NCBI RefSeq assembly: GCF_009755265.1
Contig: NZ_WPOO01000014.1
Span: 1 to 64,000 of the forward strand
Length of the DNA stretch: 64,000 nt
Reading direction: 5' to 3'
From: Adlercreutzia rubneri
GTDB taxonomy: Bacteria; Actinomycetota; Coriobacteriia; Coriobacteriales; Eggerthellaceae
Shown here: positions 17,212-25,672 of the stretch, in pieces
Layout: each line of letters begins with the position of its first letter
How positions within the stretch are numbered: position 1 is the stretch's first letter
Program-made: the position numbers and the translations under genes
The notes under the pieces: generated by a model
The model's database searches: none
What the model saw: the letters and a program-made list of their open reading frames with translations, nothing else
Told to the model about the DNA's origin: nothing

Positions 17212-17580
17212 CTACAGCGTGTCGTCGCGCCAGTCTTCCAAGCCTTCGATGACGAGCGCGTGGGCGCGTTCCACTTCGGGGAGGTGCTTGGCGGCGGCCT
17301 CGTACTCGCCGGCGTACAGCGCGTCGGAGACGAGCGCCGCGCACTCGTAGAGATCCTTGAACGACAGATTGCCCGCCACGCCCTTCAGCGCATGGGCCTG
17401 GCTGTAGCCCTCCGAGTAGTCCTTGGCCTCCATGGCGGCCTGAAGCGCCACCAAATGCCCGTCGTCCAGGTACTTCAGGGCCAGGCGCTCGTACAGCTCG
17501 GCGTTGTCGCCGAAGCGGTCCATGGCGTCCACGTAGTCGATGCCGAAGGGGCGAAGCTTGTCTGCGAGCTGAGCGGTCAT
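17212..17580 (-). CDS. HPt-domain phosphotransfer protein
   Basis: The 122-residue all-helical protein carries the HPt motif AHALKGVAGNL, whose His accepts phosphate from a response-regulator receiver domain. It spans a single HPt domain with no kinase or receiver attached, so it would act as a free relay protein. No histidine kinase or response regulator is encoded nearby, so its partners are unknown. AAAGGACCGATC precedes the ATG at 17580. Confidence 0.85.
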   Translation of the reverse strand: MTAQLADKLRPFGIDYVDAMDRFGDNAELYERLALKYLDDGHLVALQAAMEAKDYSEGYSQAHALKGVAGNLSFKDLYECAALVSDALYAGEYEAAAKHLPEVERAHALVIEGLEDWRDDTL

Positions 17581-17952
17581 GATCGGTCCTTTCCCGTGCT
17601 ATTCCAGCGCCCGCGGCCCTCTCTCCTCTTCTTTGGACGGCAGTCGCGTTAAGTAAAACTGCTGCTCAGTGTAGTCGCACGTCACGAAGCTGTCAGCGGA
17701 GCGGGTCACTCGTTTCCGTTTCGTAGCCAGTTGTAAGCAAGCTGTAATATGAATTTTGACAAACCGTCACCAAAGTGCGGACGATATGTGGTATTGACGC
17801 TCGTCAACAATGTTTTCCGACGTCAGGCTGCCGAAACGGAAACTGGTTCCAAGGGGAGCGCGGCATCAGTCCGGCGGTTGCCGCGCGGTGTGGCGTCGGC
17901 GACTCCGACGGCGGTTGACGGTGGTGGCGGAGCCGCCGGGCTTAACGGGCGC
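17581..17952. other. Intergenic region between hpt and tgt
   Basis: 372 bases without a convincing gene. GTTTCCGTTTCG (17712-17723) recurs as its exact reverse complement at 17832-17843, a 12-bp inverted repeat with about 108 nt between arms. The part next to tgt (about 17860-17945) is very GC-rich and can form several short hairpins that may end the tgt transcript. No tRNA or known riboswitch was recognised. Confidence 0.4.
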
Positions 17953-19098
17953 CTAGTAGTCCGCCGCCGCGTCGCTTTCCATCCACTGCTCGAAGAACTC
18001 CTCGTAGACGTCGGCGAGCACGGCTTCCCGCGCGCGGCGCATGAGATCCAGCAGGAAGTGCAGGTTGTGCACCGACAGCAGAATGGCGCCGAGCATCTCG
18101 TTCTGCTTCACCAAGTGCCGGATGTAGGCGCGCGTGTGGTTTTTGCAGGTGGGGCAGTCGCAGGCCGGATCGAGCGGCGTGAAGTCGCGGGCGTATTTGG
18201 CGTTGCGCATGTTCATGCGGCCGGCGCTGGAGAACGCGGTGCCCATGCGGGCCGTGCGGGTGGGCAGCACGCAGTCGAACATGTCGACGCCCTCGCGCAC
18301 CGCGCGCACGAGCGTGGTGGGGTTGCCGACGCCCATGAGGTAGCGCGGCCGGTCGTCCGGGCAGGCGCGGGCCACCTCGCCCAAGGTCTCGAACATGACC
18401 TCGTGATCCTCGCCCACGGAGTAGCCGCCGATGCCGTAGCCGCCGAAGCGCCGGCCGCCCGCGGCCAGCGACTCGTCCTCGATCGCGCGCAGCCGTCGTA
18501 CGCTTTCCAAGCGCAAATCCAGGTGCATGCCGCCCTGCACGATGCCGAAGAGCGTCTGATCGGGTCGTTTGTGGGCGGCCAGGCAGCGGCGCGCCCAAGC
18601 GCTGGAGTAGTCCACGGCCCGCGCCACGAACTCGCGGGTGGCGGGGTAGGGAGCGCACTGATCCAGCTGCATGGCGATGTCGGCGCCGATGAGCTCCTGG
18701 ATGCGCATGTTCTCCTCGGGCGTCCAGTGGATCCTGCTGCCGTCGTAGATGGACTGGAACGTGACCCCGTCGTCGGAGAGCTTCACGGTGTCCGCGAGGC
18801 TGAATACCTGAAAGCCGCCGGAGTCGGTGAGCATGGGGCCGTCGTAGTTCATGAAGCGGTGGATGCCGCCGGCCTCGGCCACCAGGTCGGCACCGGGCCG
18901 CATGGCCAGGTGGTACGTGTTCGCGAGCACTACTTGGCTGCCCAGCTCGCGCAGCTGGCTCGTCGTGATGCCCTTCACCGTGGCGGAGGTGCCCACGGGC
19001 ATGAACATCGGGGTGTGGAAATCGCCGTGGGCGGTGGTGTAGGTGAGCGCGCGGGCGTGCCCGCTGGTAGCGTCGCACGTGCAATCGAAGAGTGCCAA
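17953..19098 (-). CDS. tgt: tRNA-guanine transglycosylase
   Basis: The 381-residue protein has the full Tgt pattern: DSGGFQVFSL with the catalytic Asp region, LDQCAPYPATREF, GIVQGGMHLDLR, GYGIGGYSVGE, YLMGVGNP, the second catalytic Asp in DMFDCVLPTR, and the zinc site CDCPTCKNHTRAY followed by a His in VHNL. It exchanges G34 for a queuosine precursor in tRNAs with GUN anticodons. The start is a TTG at 19098 preceded by AAGGAG. It is divergent from queA, the next step of the same pathway. Confidence 0.95.
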   Translation of the reverse strand: MALFDCTCDATSGHARALTYTTAHGDFHTPMFMPVGTSATVKGITTSQLRELGSQVVLANTYHLAMRPGADLVAEAGGIHRFMNYDGPMLTDSGGFQVFSLADTVKLSDDGVTFQSIYDGSRIHWTPEENMRIQELIGADIAMQLDQCAPYPATREFVARAVDYSSAWARRCLAAHKRPDQTLFGIVQGGMHLDLRLESVRRLRAIEDESLAAGGRRFGGYGIGGYSVGEDHEVMFETLGEVARACPDDRPRYLMGVGNPTTLVRAVREGVDMFDCVLPTRTARMGTAFSSAGRMNMRNAKYARDFTPLDPACDCPTCKNHTRAYIRHLVKQNEMLGAILLSVHNLHFLLDLMRRAREAVLADVYEEFFEQWMESDAAADY

Positions 19099-19130
19099 AG
19101 TCGCTCCTTCTGTTCAAACGTATCTATGGG

Positions 19131-19330
19131 CGTCCGGGTGCCGAGGGGGTGCTCGCAGACCTCTGATCGCCCCCCGGAGAACGCGATTGTTAAGAATCAG
19201 CTTCCACTTCAGCAGCAGCGATGCCGGGATGGTACCGACTGATGTGCGTCATCTTCGCTGATTCTGTTATCGCGTTCGGAGGGGGATAAAGCGATCAGCG
19301 GGCTGCGAGCACCCCCTCGGCACCCGGACG
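19131..19330. repeat. 200-bp palindromic element between tgt and queA
   Basis: The ends 19131-19158 and 19303-19330 are a perfect 28-bp inverted repeat. Pairing continues imperfectly inward to GAATCAGC (19194-19201) and GCTGATTC (19257-19264), leaving a 55-bp centre. It occupies nearly the whole divergent tgt/queA intergenic space. It may be a MITE-like element or a large hairpin in the leader of one of the two genes. No open frame is inside. Confidence 0.8.
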
Positions 19331-19391
19331 ACGCGGGTTGAGTTGGGTCATGGTAGTATAGCGCCTGCATGCATTCTAAGGAGCGCTTTTC

Positions 19392-20489
19392 ATGAGAACC
19401 GATGATTTCGACTACAACTTGCCCGAAGAACTGATTGCTCAGGAGCCGGCGGCCGTGCGTGACGAGTGCCGGCTGCTCGTGATGGATCGCGCTGGCGGGG
19501 AAGTGGAAGATCGCATCTTCAAGGACATCATCGACTACTTGCGGCCGGGGGATTTGCTCGTGGCCAACGAGACGCGGGTCATGCCGGCGCGCCTGCTCGG
19601 TGCCAAGCGGGGCACGGGCGGGGCGGCCGAGGTGTTTCTGCTGCGCGAGTGCGGAGGCCCGGAACCGCGCACGAACCGCGTGGCCTTCTGGGAGGTGCTC
19701 GTGCGGCCGGGCAAGCGCCTGAAGCCGGGCGCTGGGGCCGTGGTGGATTTCACCAACGCCGCCGGGGACGTGGTGCTTTCCGCCGAGATCATCGATTGGG
19801 CCCGCGACGGCCAGCGCGGCGAGCGCGTGGCGCGGCTTTCCACGCCGCTGGCTTCGCTGGACGAGGCCCTGCACGCCGTGGGGCACACGCCGCTGCCTCC
19901 CTACATCCGCGACTACGCCGGCGACGAGGAGCTGTACCAGACGGTGTACTCGCGCCGGGAAAGCTCGGCGGCCGCGCCCACGGCCGGGCTGCACTTCACG
20001 CCCGAGCTCATCGAGCGCTTGCGCGAGCGCGACATCGGCTGGGCCACGGTAGAGCTGGAAGTGGGCCTGGACACCTTCCGCGTCGTCGACGAGGACGATC
20101 CGGAAAAGCACCACATCCACACCGAGTTCTACACGGTGCCCCAGGCCACCGTGGATGCCGTGAACGCGACCCACGCCGCGGGCGGCCGCGTTGTTGCCGT
20201 GGGCACGACGAGCGTCCGCAGCCTGGAAAGCGCCTGGGATCCCGAGGCCGACGGCGGCCGGGGCGCTCTTGTCGCCCGCGATCGCGAGGCCACGAGCCTC
20301 TATATCCTGCCGGGTTACGAGTTCCATGTGGTGGACGCCCTCATCACCAACTTCCACGTGCCGCGCTCCACGCTTATGATGCTCGTCTCCGCCTTCAGCA
20401 CCCGCGAGCACATCCTGGCCGCCTACCAGCACGCCATCGACGAGCGCTACCGCCTCCTCTCCTTCGGCGACGCCATGTTCTTGCATTAA
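19392..20489 (+). CDS. queA: S-adenosylmethionine:tRNA ribosyltransferase-isomerase
   Basis: The 365-residue protein shows the QueA hallmarks FDYNLPEELIAQ, VANETRVMPARL, LPPYI, APTAGLHFT and ITNFHVPRSTLMMLVSAF. The enzyme transfers ribose from SAM onto preQ1-modified tRNA to form epoxyqueuosine. AAGGAGCGCTTTTC precedes the ATG. Together with the divergent tgt it gives two steps of queuosine formation; queG/queH are not in the window. Length is normal for the family. Confidence 0.95.
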   Translation: MRTDDFDYNLPEELIAQEPAAVRDECRLLVMDRAGGEVEDRIFKDIIDYLRPGDLLVANETRVMPARLLGAKRGTGGAAEVFLLRECGGPEPRTNRVAFWEVLVRPGKRLKPGAGAVVDFTNAAGDVVLSAEIIDWARDGQRGERVARLSTPLASLDEALHAVGHTPLPPYIRDYAGDEELYQTVYSRRESSAAAPTAGLHFTPELIERLRERDIGWATVELEVGLDTFRVVDEDDPEKHHIHTEFYTVPQATVDAVNATHAAGGRVVAVGTTSVRSLESAWDPEADGGRGALVARDREATSLYILPGYEFHVVDALITNFHVPRSTLMMLVSAFSTREHILAAYQHAIDERYRLLSFGDAMFLH

Positions 20490-21075
20490 ACGCGTTTGCA
20501 GCTCGCCTGTTCATGTCGAGCGGTTCCCTGTTTCCCTTTGTCTGGCTTGCAAAATGCGATTTTAGGGACGGCCGTCCTTCGGCGAGGCGACCGCCCTCCT
20601 TCGGCGATGTCGCGTTGTGTGCAAATCCGCGGGTCCCTTCCCCCACCACGCGGGGCATCTCGACCTCTTGCTTGCGTTGGCGCGCAAAACTGCGGGCGCT
20701 GCTTGCTGAAATGGCTTGAAAATCACGAAACATCGGCGTCGGAGGCGAAAAACGCGTTTCGTTGTAATACGCCACCTGGGAAAACTCCGCGAATCGAGAC
20801 ATAACCGTCCTTTTTGGGACGCCAACTGCTGATCTTTCGTGTTTTTCAAGCCATTTCAAGCGATTGAAGCGCTGATTTTCTACTGCATTCCGATCTTTCG
20901 TCATTTTCAAGCCACTATGCCAGCTTCGCGCGGAGAAGGTGGCGTATGGGCGACGCGGGGGCTCTGTGTCGGCAGCAGGGCACTCGCTCGGCAAAAGATG
21001 ATGCATTTACTTTCAGCAGAGGATATTTCATGTATCGCGTTATTCCGAGAACACGTGGTGAGCAGAGGTCTTAGA
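20490..21075. other. Intergenic region between queA and the nuclease-like gene
   Basis: 586 bases. It contains the structured repeat at 20711-20915, described separately. The part 20540-20640 has two copies of TCCTTCGGCGA. The final 80 bases are AT-richer and probably hold the promoter of the next gene. Open frames crossing this region are created by the repeat and have no family features. Confidence 0.5.
20711..20915. repeat. Structured intergenic repeat, 26-nt units with 92- and 35-nt spacing, copy 1
   Basis: A 26-nt unit beginning ATGGCTTGAAAATCACG lies at 20711-20736. Reverse-complement versions lie at 20829-20854 and 20890-20915. Gaps are 92 and 35 nt, exactly as in the copy at 25707-25971. 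The 92-nt core shares GCGTTTCGTTGTAATAC and CACCTGGG with that copy. Confidence 0.85.
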
Positions 21076-22059
21076 ATGCCGCGAATGCGGTTGATCCTCT
21101 TTGGCATATCGGCTTTCTCCTACTGGCTTTGCGCGCCGTCGGCGCCCGACGCCTCGTGCAAGGTGTCGGCGAAAATTCTGAAGAATTGCGAGCCCGTCCT
21201 TGAAGCACTGCGCCATTTGGAAGGAATCTTCCCGTTCCTGCCCCGGCCGCATCATGTCTCTACGACGTCTCATACCAAAAGGCCGTTGTCGGAAGCGATC
21301 TGCCATCTCATGGTTCGCATGCCGAAGGGAAAGGACTTCTGCCGCGTGGAAAGCGGCGTGTTCGCCTCCTGCCCCGAGCTGTGTTTCGTGCAGCTTGTGC
21401 AGTCGCTTCCTTTTCACGAGCTCGTTCGCGCGGGCAATGTGCTTTGCGGCCGCTTCTACCTCGACGCTGGGAAGGGTGGCGAGCTTGGGCGACGCGAGCC
21501 TCTTACCTCGAAGCGGCGCATTGAAGCGTTCCTTCGCGCCAACCCCGGAATCAAGGGCGTGAAGGAGGCTCGTCGGGCGCTCCCGTGGGTTACGGAAGGC
21601 GCAGCCTCTCCTCCGGAGGCGTTTCTCGCTATGGTGTTCGGGCTGCCTTACCGCTATGGCGGCTTTCAGCTCTCAGACCTTGCGGTAAACCGGCGGTTGC
21701 GGCCGAGCCACAAGGCTCAGCAGATAGCACGCCGCACCACGCTCGTCCCTGATATCCTCTTTGCTGATGCTCGCCTTGCGATCGAGTACGACTCAACGGC
21801 CGAGCACACCAGCTCCTCACAGTTGACGAGAGACGCCCAGAAGCGCCTGGCGCTGGAGGCAGACGGCTACAAGGTCGTTACCGTGACGGCGGGGCAGATC
21901 GGCGATTCGGGCGAAATGCGGCGCATTGCCGAGCAGTGCTATCGCCGGCGGGGCAAAAGATTTCGTCCCCAAAGCAAGGAATTCGCGAACCGGCAAGCGC
22001 ATCTGTTCCGCATGGGCTGGTCGCTCGAGGATTACTGTCTCAAAGAGCAGCCTCGCTAG
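21076..22059 (+). CDS. AbiEi-like/DUF559-type PD-(D/E)XK protein
   Basis: About 327 residues. The C-terminal third reads RRTTLVPDILFADARLAIEYDS, then RDAQKRLALEADGYKVVTVT, the PD...ExD...Q/RD layout of Vsr/DUF559-like endonuclease folds. The preceding part (LSEAICHLM, ASCPELCFVQL) resembles the long actinobacterial proteins annotated as AbiEi-like antitoxin plus nuclease. Biological role is unknown; defence or DNA repair are possible. The ATG at 21076 (AGAGG upstream) is preferred over 20998, because the sequence between them is AT-rich and not codon-like. Frames extending to 20839 run through the intergenic repeat. No partner toxin is adjacent. Confidence 0.65.
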   Translation: MPRMRLILFGISAFSYWLCAPSAPDASCKVSAKILKNCEPVLEALRHLEGIFPFLPRPHHVSTTSHTKRPLSEAICHLMVRMPKGKDFCRVESGVFASCPELCFVQLVQSLPFHELVRAGNVLCGRFYLDAGKGGELGRREPLTSKRRIEAFLRANPGIKGVKEARRALPWVTEGAASPPEAFLAMVFGLPYRYGGFQLSDLAVNRRLRPSHKAQQIARRTTLVPDILFADARLAIEYDSTAEHTSSSQLTRDAQKRLALEADGYKVVTVTAGQIGDSGEMRRIAEQCYRRRGKRFRPQSKEFANRQAHLFRMGWSLEDYCLKEQPR

Positions 22060-22107
22060 GTGCTTTTCAAGAAAATAGTTTTCCCAGTTCAGAGTAAAGG
22101 ATTAGGG

Positions 22108-22131
22108 AAAAGATTACGAGAATAATCTTTT
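22108..22131 (+). terminator. Intrinsic terminator after the nuclease-like gene
   Basis: A 9-bp stem (22108-22116 with 22123-22131) is followed by T-rich sequence. The remainder of 22060-22432 is the leader of the next gene and holds a hairpin at about 22231-22262 (ACTCGG/CCGAGT with an inner GCAGC/GCTGC pair); no gene is seen in it. Confidence 0.65.
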
Positions 22132-22432
22132 TCTCGCTCGCTTTCCGATGCGCGATGGCGCGGCGGCGTCCATAGTGGGGATCGTCACGGGGTGCCGAAC
22201 CCGCACACCAGTTGAAGGTTGTCGCGAGGTGCCGTACTCGGGCGGCAGCTGGAAGGCTGCCCGAGTGCGAGAGCGGCGGTGGAGGCCGCGGTCGTGGTTC
22301 CCCGGACGGCATCTGTCAAGGAGGGCGCGCGGCGCCCGACAAAGCGCAGGGCGCGAAGGAGCGCCCGGCGCAAGGAGAGGCACGAGGGCGCACGAAAGGC
22401 GTCCCGCGCAACGGAAAGAGAGGGAGTTCACC

Positions 22433-24073
22433 ATGACCACCACTGTTACTCGTCGCGATCTGTTCAAGTTCGGCGGCCTGGCCGCGCTCGGCGTGGCCGG
22501 CGCCAGCACGCTCGCCGGCTGCGGGCAGCCCAAGACCGTCGCCGAGGCCGCTGCTGAGAAGGGCCTGGCCGGCACGGGCGCCGCTACCGGCCCCGCGTTC
22601 CTCGCGCCGCAGGAGCCCATCACCGATTTCGCCGAGACCCACGAGTACGACGTCGTCGTGGTCGGCGCCGGCGAGTCGGGCCTGTCTGCCGTGCACACCG
22701 CGCTTGAGGCCGGGGCGCGCGTGGCCTGCGTGCAGAACATCAACGCCGCCCAGACCACCGGCAACATGGCCGCCTCCATCGACCTCACCCAGACCGACGA
22801 GGCCGCCGTCCAGGCCTGCGTGAGCTTCATCAATTGGAAGAGCGACTACCGCTCCAACCGCGACCTCGTGAACATCTGGGCCCACAACTCCCAGGAGGCC
22901 CTGGCCTGGTGGGCCGAGGAGGCGGCGAAGGGCGGCGTGGAAAGCAAGCCCCACGATGCCGTGCTCTCCTACAACGGCTACGACATCCACCTGCACGCCA
23001 ACACCTACTTCCACGTGGAGGGCAACCACAACGCCGCCGCCACGGTGATCGCCGAGAACCTGGCCGCCGCCGGTGCCGAGTTCTTCTACAACATGCCCTG
23101 CAAGCAGCTGCAAACCGACGAGTCCGGCGCGGTCACGGGCGCCATCTGCGAGGACGCCGACGGGGCGCACCACCTGTTCACGGCGACCAAGGGCGTCATT
23201 CTGGCCTGCGGCGACTACTCCTCCAACCAGGAGATGCTCGACTACTACGCGCCGGACACCAAGGGCTTCTCGCTGTTCACCGACTTCCGCGACGGCTCGG
23301 GCCTGGTGGCCGGCATGAACGCGGGAGCCATCATGACGCCGCACACCCACACCAAGATGATCCACGGCGAGCCGGCGGCCGTGCGCTTGGAGATGCCCTT
23401 CCTCTTCGTCGACCAGGAGGGCAACCGCTTCATGGACGAGACCTGCTGCCGCATGGGCTACATGAACAACTTCGCCCGCCCGTACCTGGCGAAGGCCGGC
23501 TTCGCGGACTCCACGGCGGCGAAGTTCTTCAGCCTGGTGCCCGCGAACTGGGAAAGCTACTACGAGGAGTGGAAGGCCGCCAGCCCCTACGACATCTCCC
23601 AATACAACGGCGACAACAAGGTGAACCCCGAGAAGTGGATCACCGCCGACACGATTGAGGGCCTGGCCGAGGCCATGAACGCCTACGCCGCGGAGAACGA
23701 TTGGAAGCTCACGAACATCGATGCCGCCACCCTGGCCGACACCGTGGCCCGCTACAACGAGCTGTGCGCCGCCGGCCGCGACGAGGACTTCGGCAAGGCC
23801 GCCAAGTACCTCGTGCCCATCGAGGGCGGCCCCTACTACGCCATCCCCCGCGGCTCCAACAAGCTGCCGGCCATTCTGGGAGGCCTCGTGGTCGATAGCA
23901 ACCACCAGTGCCTGAACGGGGAGTTCGAGCCCATCGGCGGCCTGTACGCCGTGGGCAACGCCTCGGGCCAGTTCTTCGGCGGCGTGGATTACCCCATGGA
24001 TATCGAGGGGCTCTCCATCGGCCGTGCCATCACTTCGGGCTACTACACCGGCCGCTTGGTGGCGAGCCTGTAG
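22433..24073 (+). CDS. Tat-exported FAD-dependent reductase (fumarate reductase/flavocytochrome c superfamily)
   Basis: The 546-residue protein starts with a Tat signal (TRRDLFKFGG) leading to a lipobox LAGC, so it is a membrane-tethered extracytoplasmic lipoprotein. A Rossmann FAD motif follows (VVVVGAGESGLSA, about residues 75-90). There are no CXXCH hemes and no FMN-attachment domain. The C-terminal flavin motif is GGLYAVGNASGQFFGGVDYP, closer to the ketosteroid-dehydrogenase type than to GANRLGGN of true fumarate reductases, so the substrate is probably another alkene or organic acceptor. Eggerthellaceae encode many such enzymes as respiratory reductases. The membrane LuxR regulator downstream fits that pattern. 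Ribosome site AGAGGGAG. Confidence 0.85.
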   Translation: MTTTVTRRDLFKFGGLAALGVAGASTLAGCGQPKTVAEAAAEKGLAGTGAATGPAFLAPQEPITDFAETHEYDVVVVGAGESGLSAVHTALEAGARVACVQNINAAQTTGNMAASIDLTQTDEAAVQACVSFINWKSDYRSNRDLVNIWAHNSQEALAWWAEEAAKGGVESKPHDAVLSYNGYDIHLHANTYFHVEGNHNAAATVIAENLAAAGAEFFYNMPCKQLQTDESGAVTGAICEDADGAHHLFTATKGVILACGDYSSNQEMLDYYAPDTKGFSLFTDFRDGSGLVAGMNAGAIMTPHTHTKMIHGEPAAVRLEMPFLFVDQEGNRFMDETCCRMGYMNNFARPYLAKAGFADSTAAKFFSLVPANWESYYEEWKAASPYDISQYNGDNKVNPEKWITADTIEGLAEAMNAYAAENDWKLTNIDAATLADTVARYNELCAAGRDEDFGKAAKYLVPIEGGPYYAIPRGSNKLPAILGGLVVDSNHQCLNGEFEPIGGLYAVGNASGQFFGGVDYPMDIEGLSIGRAITSGYYTGRLVASL

Positions 24074-24098
24074 GCCACCTGTCGTCTCACCCTCCCGT

Positions 24099-24136
24099 GC
24101 CCGGCCGACGTTCCCTCCCCATCGGCCGGGCTTTTT
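24099..24136 (+). terminator. Intrinsic terminator after the Tat reductase
   Basis: A 10-bp stem GCCCGGCCGA/TCGGCCGGGC (24099-24108 with 24122-24131) is followed by TTTTT. Confidence 0.88.
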
Positions 24137-24231
24137 GCATGCGGTCCCTTGCGGCCTTTGCGGCCTTTGCGGCCCCGATGTCGCAAGGTCTCGGGAAAGC
24201 GCCGACCCGGCCGCCAGCCGGCCCCGTCACC

Positions 24232-24240
24232 TGCTATAAT
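24232..24240 (+). promoter_or_regulatory. Extended -10 promoter next to the LuxR start
   Basis: TGCTATAAT ends 7 nt before the ATG at 24248, the distance expected between a -10 box and the transcription start. This suggests a leaderless or nearly leaderless mRNA. Confidence 0.5.
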
Positions 24241-24247
24241 GGCCGTC

Positions 24248-25672
24248 ATGGGGAACCTGTTGAAGGACATACGAAAGGGGAGGGAGAACCGCTCCCTGTA
24301 CCTGCGGGGCATACTGCCCTACCTGTTCGCGCTCGGCTGCGCCCGTGCTTGGGTGACGCTGGCCGTGGCGGCGCCGGCCCTCGCGCTGCCGGCCGCCTTC
24401 GATCTGCACGACATCTTCGATTACGCGTTCTGCCTGATCTCCATTGCCGTGGCGCTCGCCGCGCGCCGTCTTCTGCCCTTGAACGCCACGGGGTGGATGC
24501 GCGCGGCGTCGGCGGCGCTGATGGTCGCGGCGTCGCTGTGCCTCATTGCGGTCGGCATCGGCCTGGTCGCAGGGCCGGCGGCCATTGCCCTTGTGGCCGC
24601 GGGCGCGGCGGCGGGAGGCGCGGGCTTCGGCCTCTTCCTGCTTCTGTGGGCCGAGGTCCTAAGCTGCATCTCGCTCATCTGCATTTTCCTGTACACGACG
24701 GCCTCCCAGCTGGTGGCCGTCGTCTGCGTGTTCTTCTGCGACGGCCTGGACGATTTGCGCGTGGCCTGCGCTCTGGTGATCCTGCCGCCGGTGGCGCTGC
24801 TCTGCCTGCGCCGGGCCTTCTCGGCGCTGCCCGTCGCCGATCGCCCCTCGCCGGTCATTCCGAAGTTCACCTACCCGTGGAAGATCTTCGTGCTTCTGGC
24901 CCTGTACTCCTTCGCCTACGGGCTGCGCCAGCACCAGCTGGCCGCCGGCGCCGGCATGCACTCGTCGGTCTCGACGGCCATCGTCATGGCGGTGCTGTTC
25001 GCGAGCGCCTACTTCTTCTCGAACCGCTTCAATATCGGGACGCTGTACCGCTCGCCGCTCGTGCTCATCGTGTGCGGCTTTCTGCTTGTGCCCGTCGAGG
25101 GCGTCTTCGGCACGGCGGCGTCCAGCTATCTCATCTCCATGAGCTACTCGCTCGTGGGCATTATCGTGGCGCTGCTCCTGTACGACATCTCGAAGCGCCT
25201 CGGGGTCACGGTCGTCATCTTCGCCGCCATCAAAGGCGCCGAGCAGGTGTTCGTCATCTGGGGCAAGGGGGTCGCCGAGGCCATGGTCGCGGCCGGCATG
25301 AACGCCGGCGCCCAGGACGCGGTCATCGCGGTTGCGGTGGTGGCCATGATGTTGGCGGCCACGCTCATCCTGCTGTCCGAGAAGGAACTGGCGAGCCGCT
25401 GGGGCGTGCGCATCCTGGATGCGGGCGGCCTTGTGGAGAAGACCCCGGAAGAGCTGCGGCGCGACGAGCGGGCGGCCGAGCTGGCCGAGCACGCCCGCCT
25501 CACCCCGCGGGAAACCGAGATTCTGGCGCTGGTGGCCCAGGGCAAGAACGGCCCGGCCATCATGCAGGAGCTGTTCATCGCCGAGGGCACCTTCAAGGCC
25601 CACATGAGCCACATCTACGAGAAGTGCGGCGTCGCGAACCGCCGCGAGCTCGTGGCGCTTTTGGGCGCGTGA
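24248..25672 (+). CDS. Membrane-embedded LuxR-family regulator
   Basis: About 474 residues. Residues 20-400 form about 12 hydrophobic segments arranged like a transporter. The C-terminal 60 residues are a GerE/LuxR helix-turn-helix (LTPRETEILALVAQGKNGPAIMQELFIAEGTFKAHMSHIYEKCG). This architecture is characteristic of Eggerthellaceae, where such proteins sit beside flavin reductases and probably sense the substrate at the membrane. It is expected to regulate the Tat reductase just upstream, with which it is co-oriented but separated by a strong terminator. The ATGs at 24239 and 24248 are both possible; 24248 fits the promoter position. Confidence 0.82.
   Translation: MGNLLKDIRKGRENRSLYLRGILPYLFALGCARAWVTLAVAAPALALPAAFDLHDIFDYAFCLISIAVALAARRLLPLNATGWMRAASAALMVAASLCLIAVGIGLVAGPAAIALVAAGAAAGGAGFGLFLLLWAEVLSCISLICIFLYTTASQLVAVVCVFFCDGLDDLRVACALVILPPVALLCLRRAFSALPVADRPSPVIPKFTYPWKIFVLLALYSFAYGLRQHQLAAGAGMHSSVSTAIVMAVLFASAYFFSNRFNIGTLYRSPLVLIVCGFLLVPVEGVFGTAASSYLISMSYSLVGIIVALLLYDISKRLGVTVVIFAAIKGAEQVFVIWGKGVAEAMVAAGMNAGAQDAVIAVAVVAMMLAATLILLSEKELASRWGVRILDAGGLVEKTPEELRRDERAAELAEHARLTPRETEILALVAQGKNGPAIMQELFIAEGTFKAHMSHIYEKCGVANRRELVALLGA

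Noticed and set aside
17860..17945. GC-rich folded segment near tgt considered as a riboswitch or structured RNA
   Set aside because: No match to the preQ1 or other known aptamer blocks could be seen; it is as likely just a terminator region.
20395..21006. Long minus-strand open frame across the queA end and the repeat
   Set aside because: Its sequence similarity to a frame at 25764-26165 arises from the shared intergenic repeat; there is no ribosome site and it overlaps queA.
24149..24247. Upstream extension of the LuxR regulator start
   Set aside because: The extension is Arg/Pro-rich, crosses the TATAAT box and has no ribosome site.
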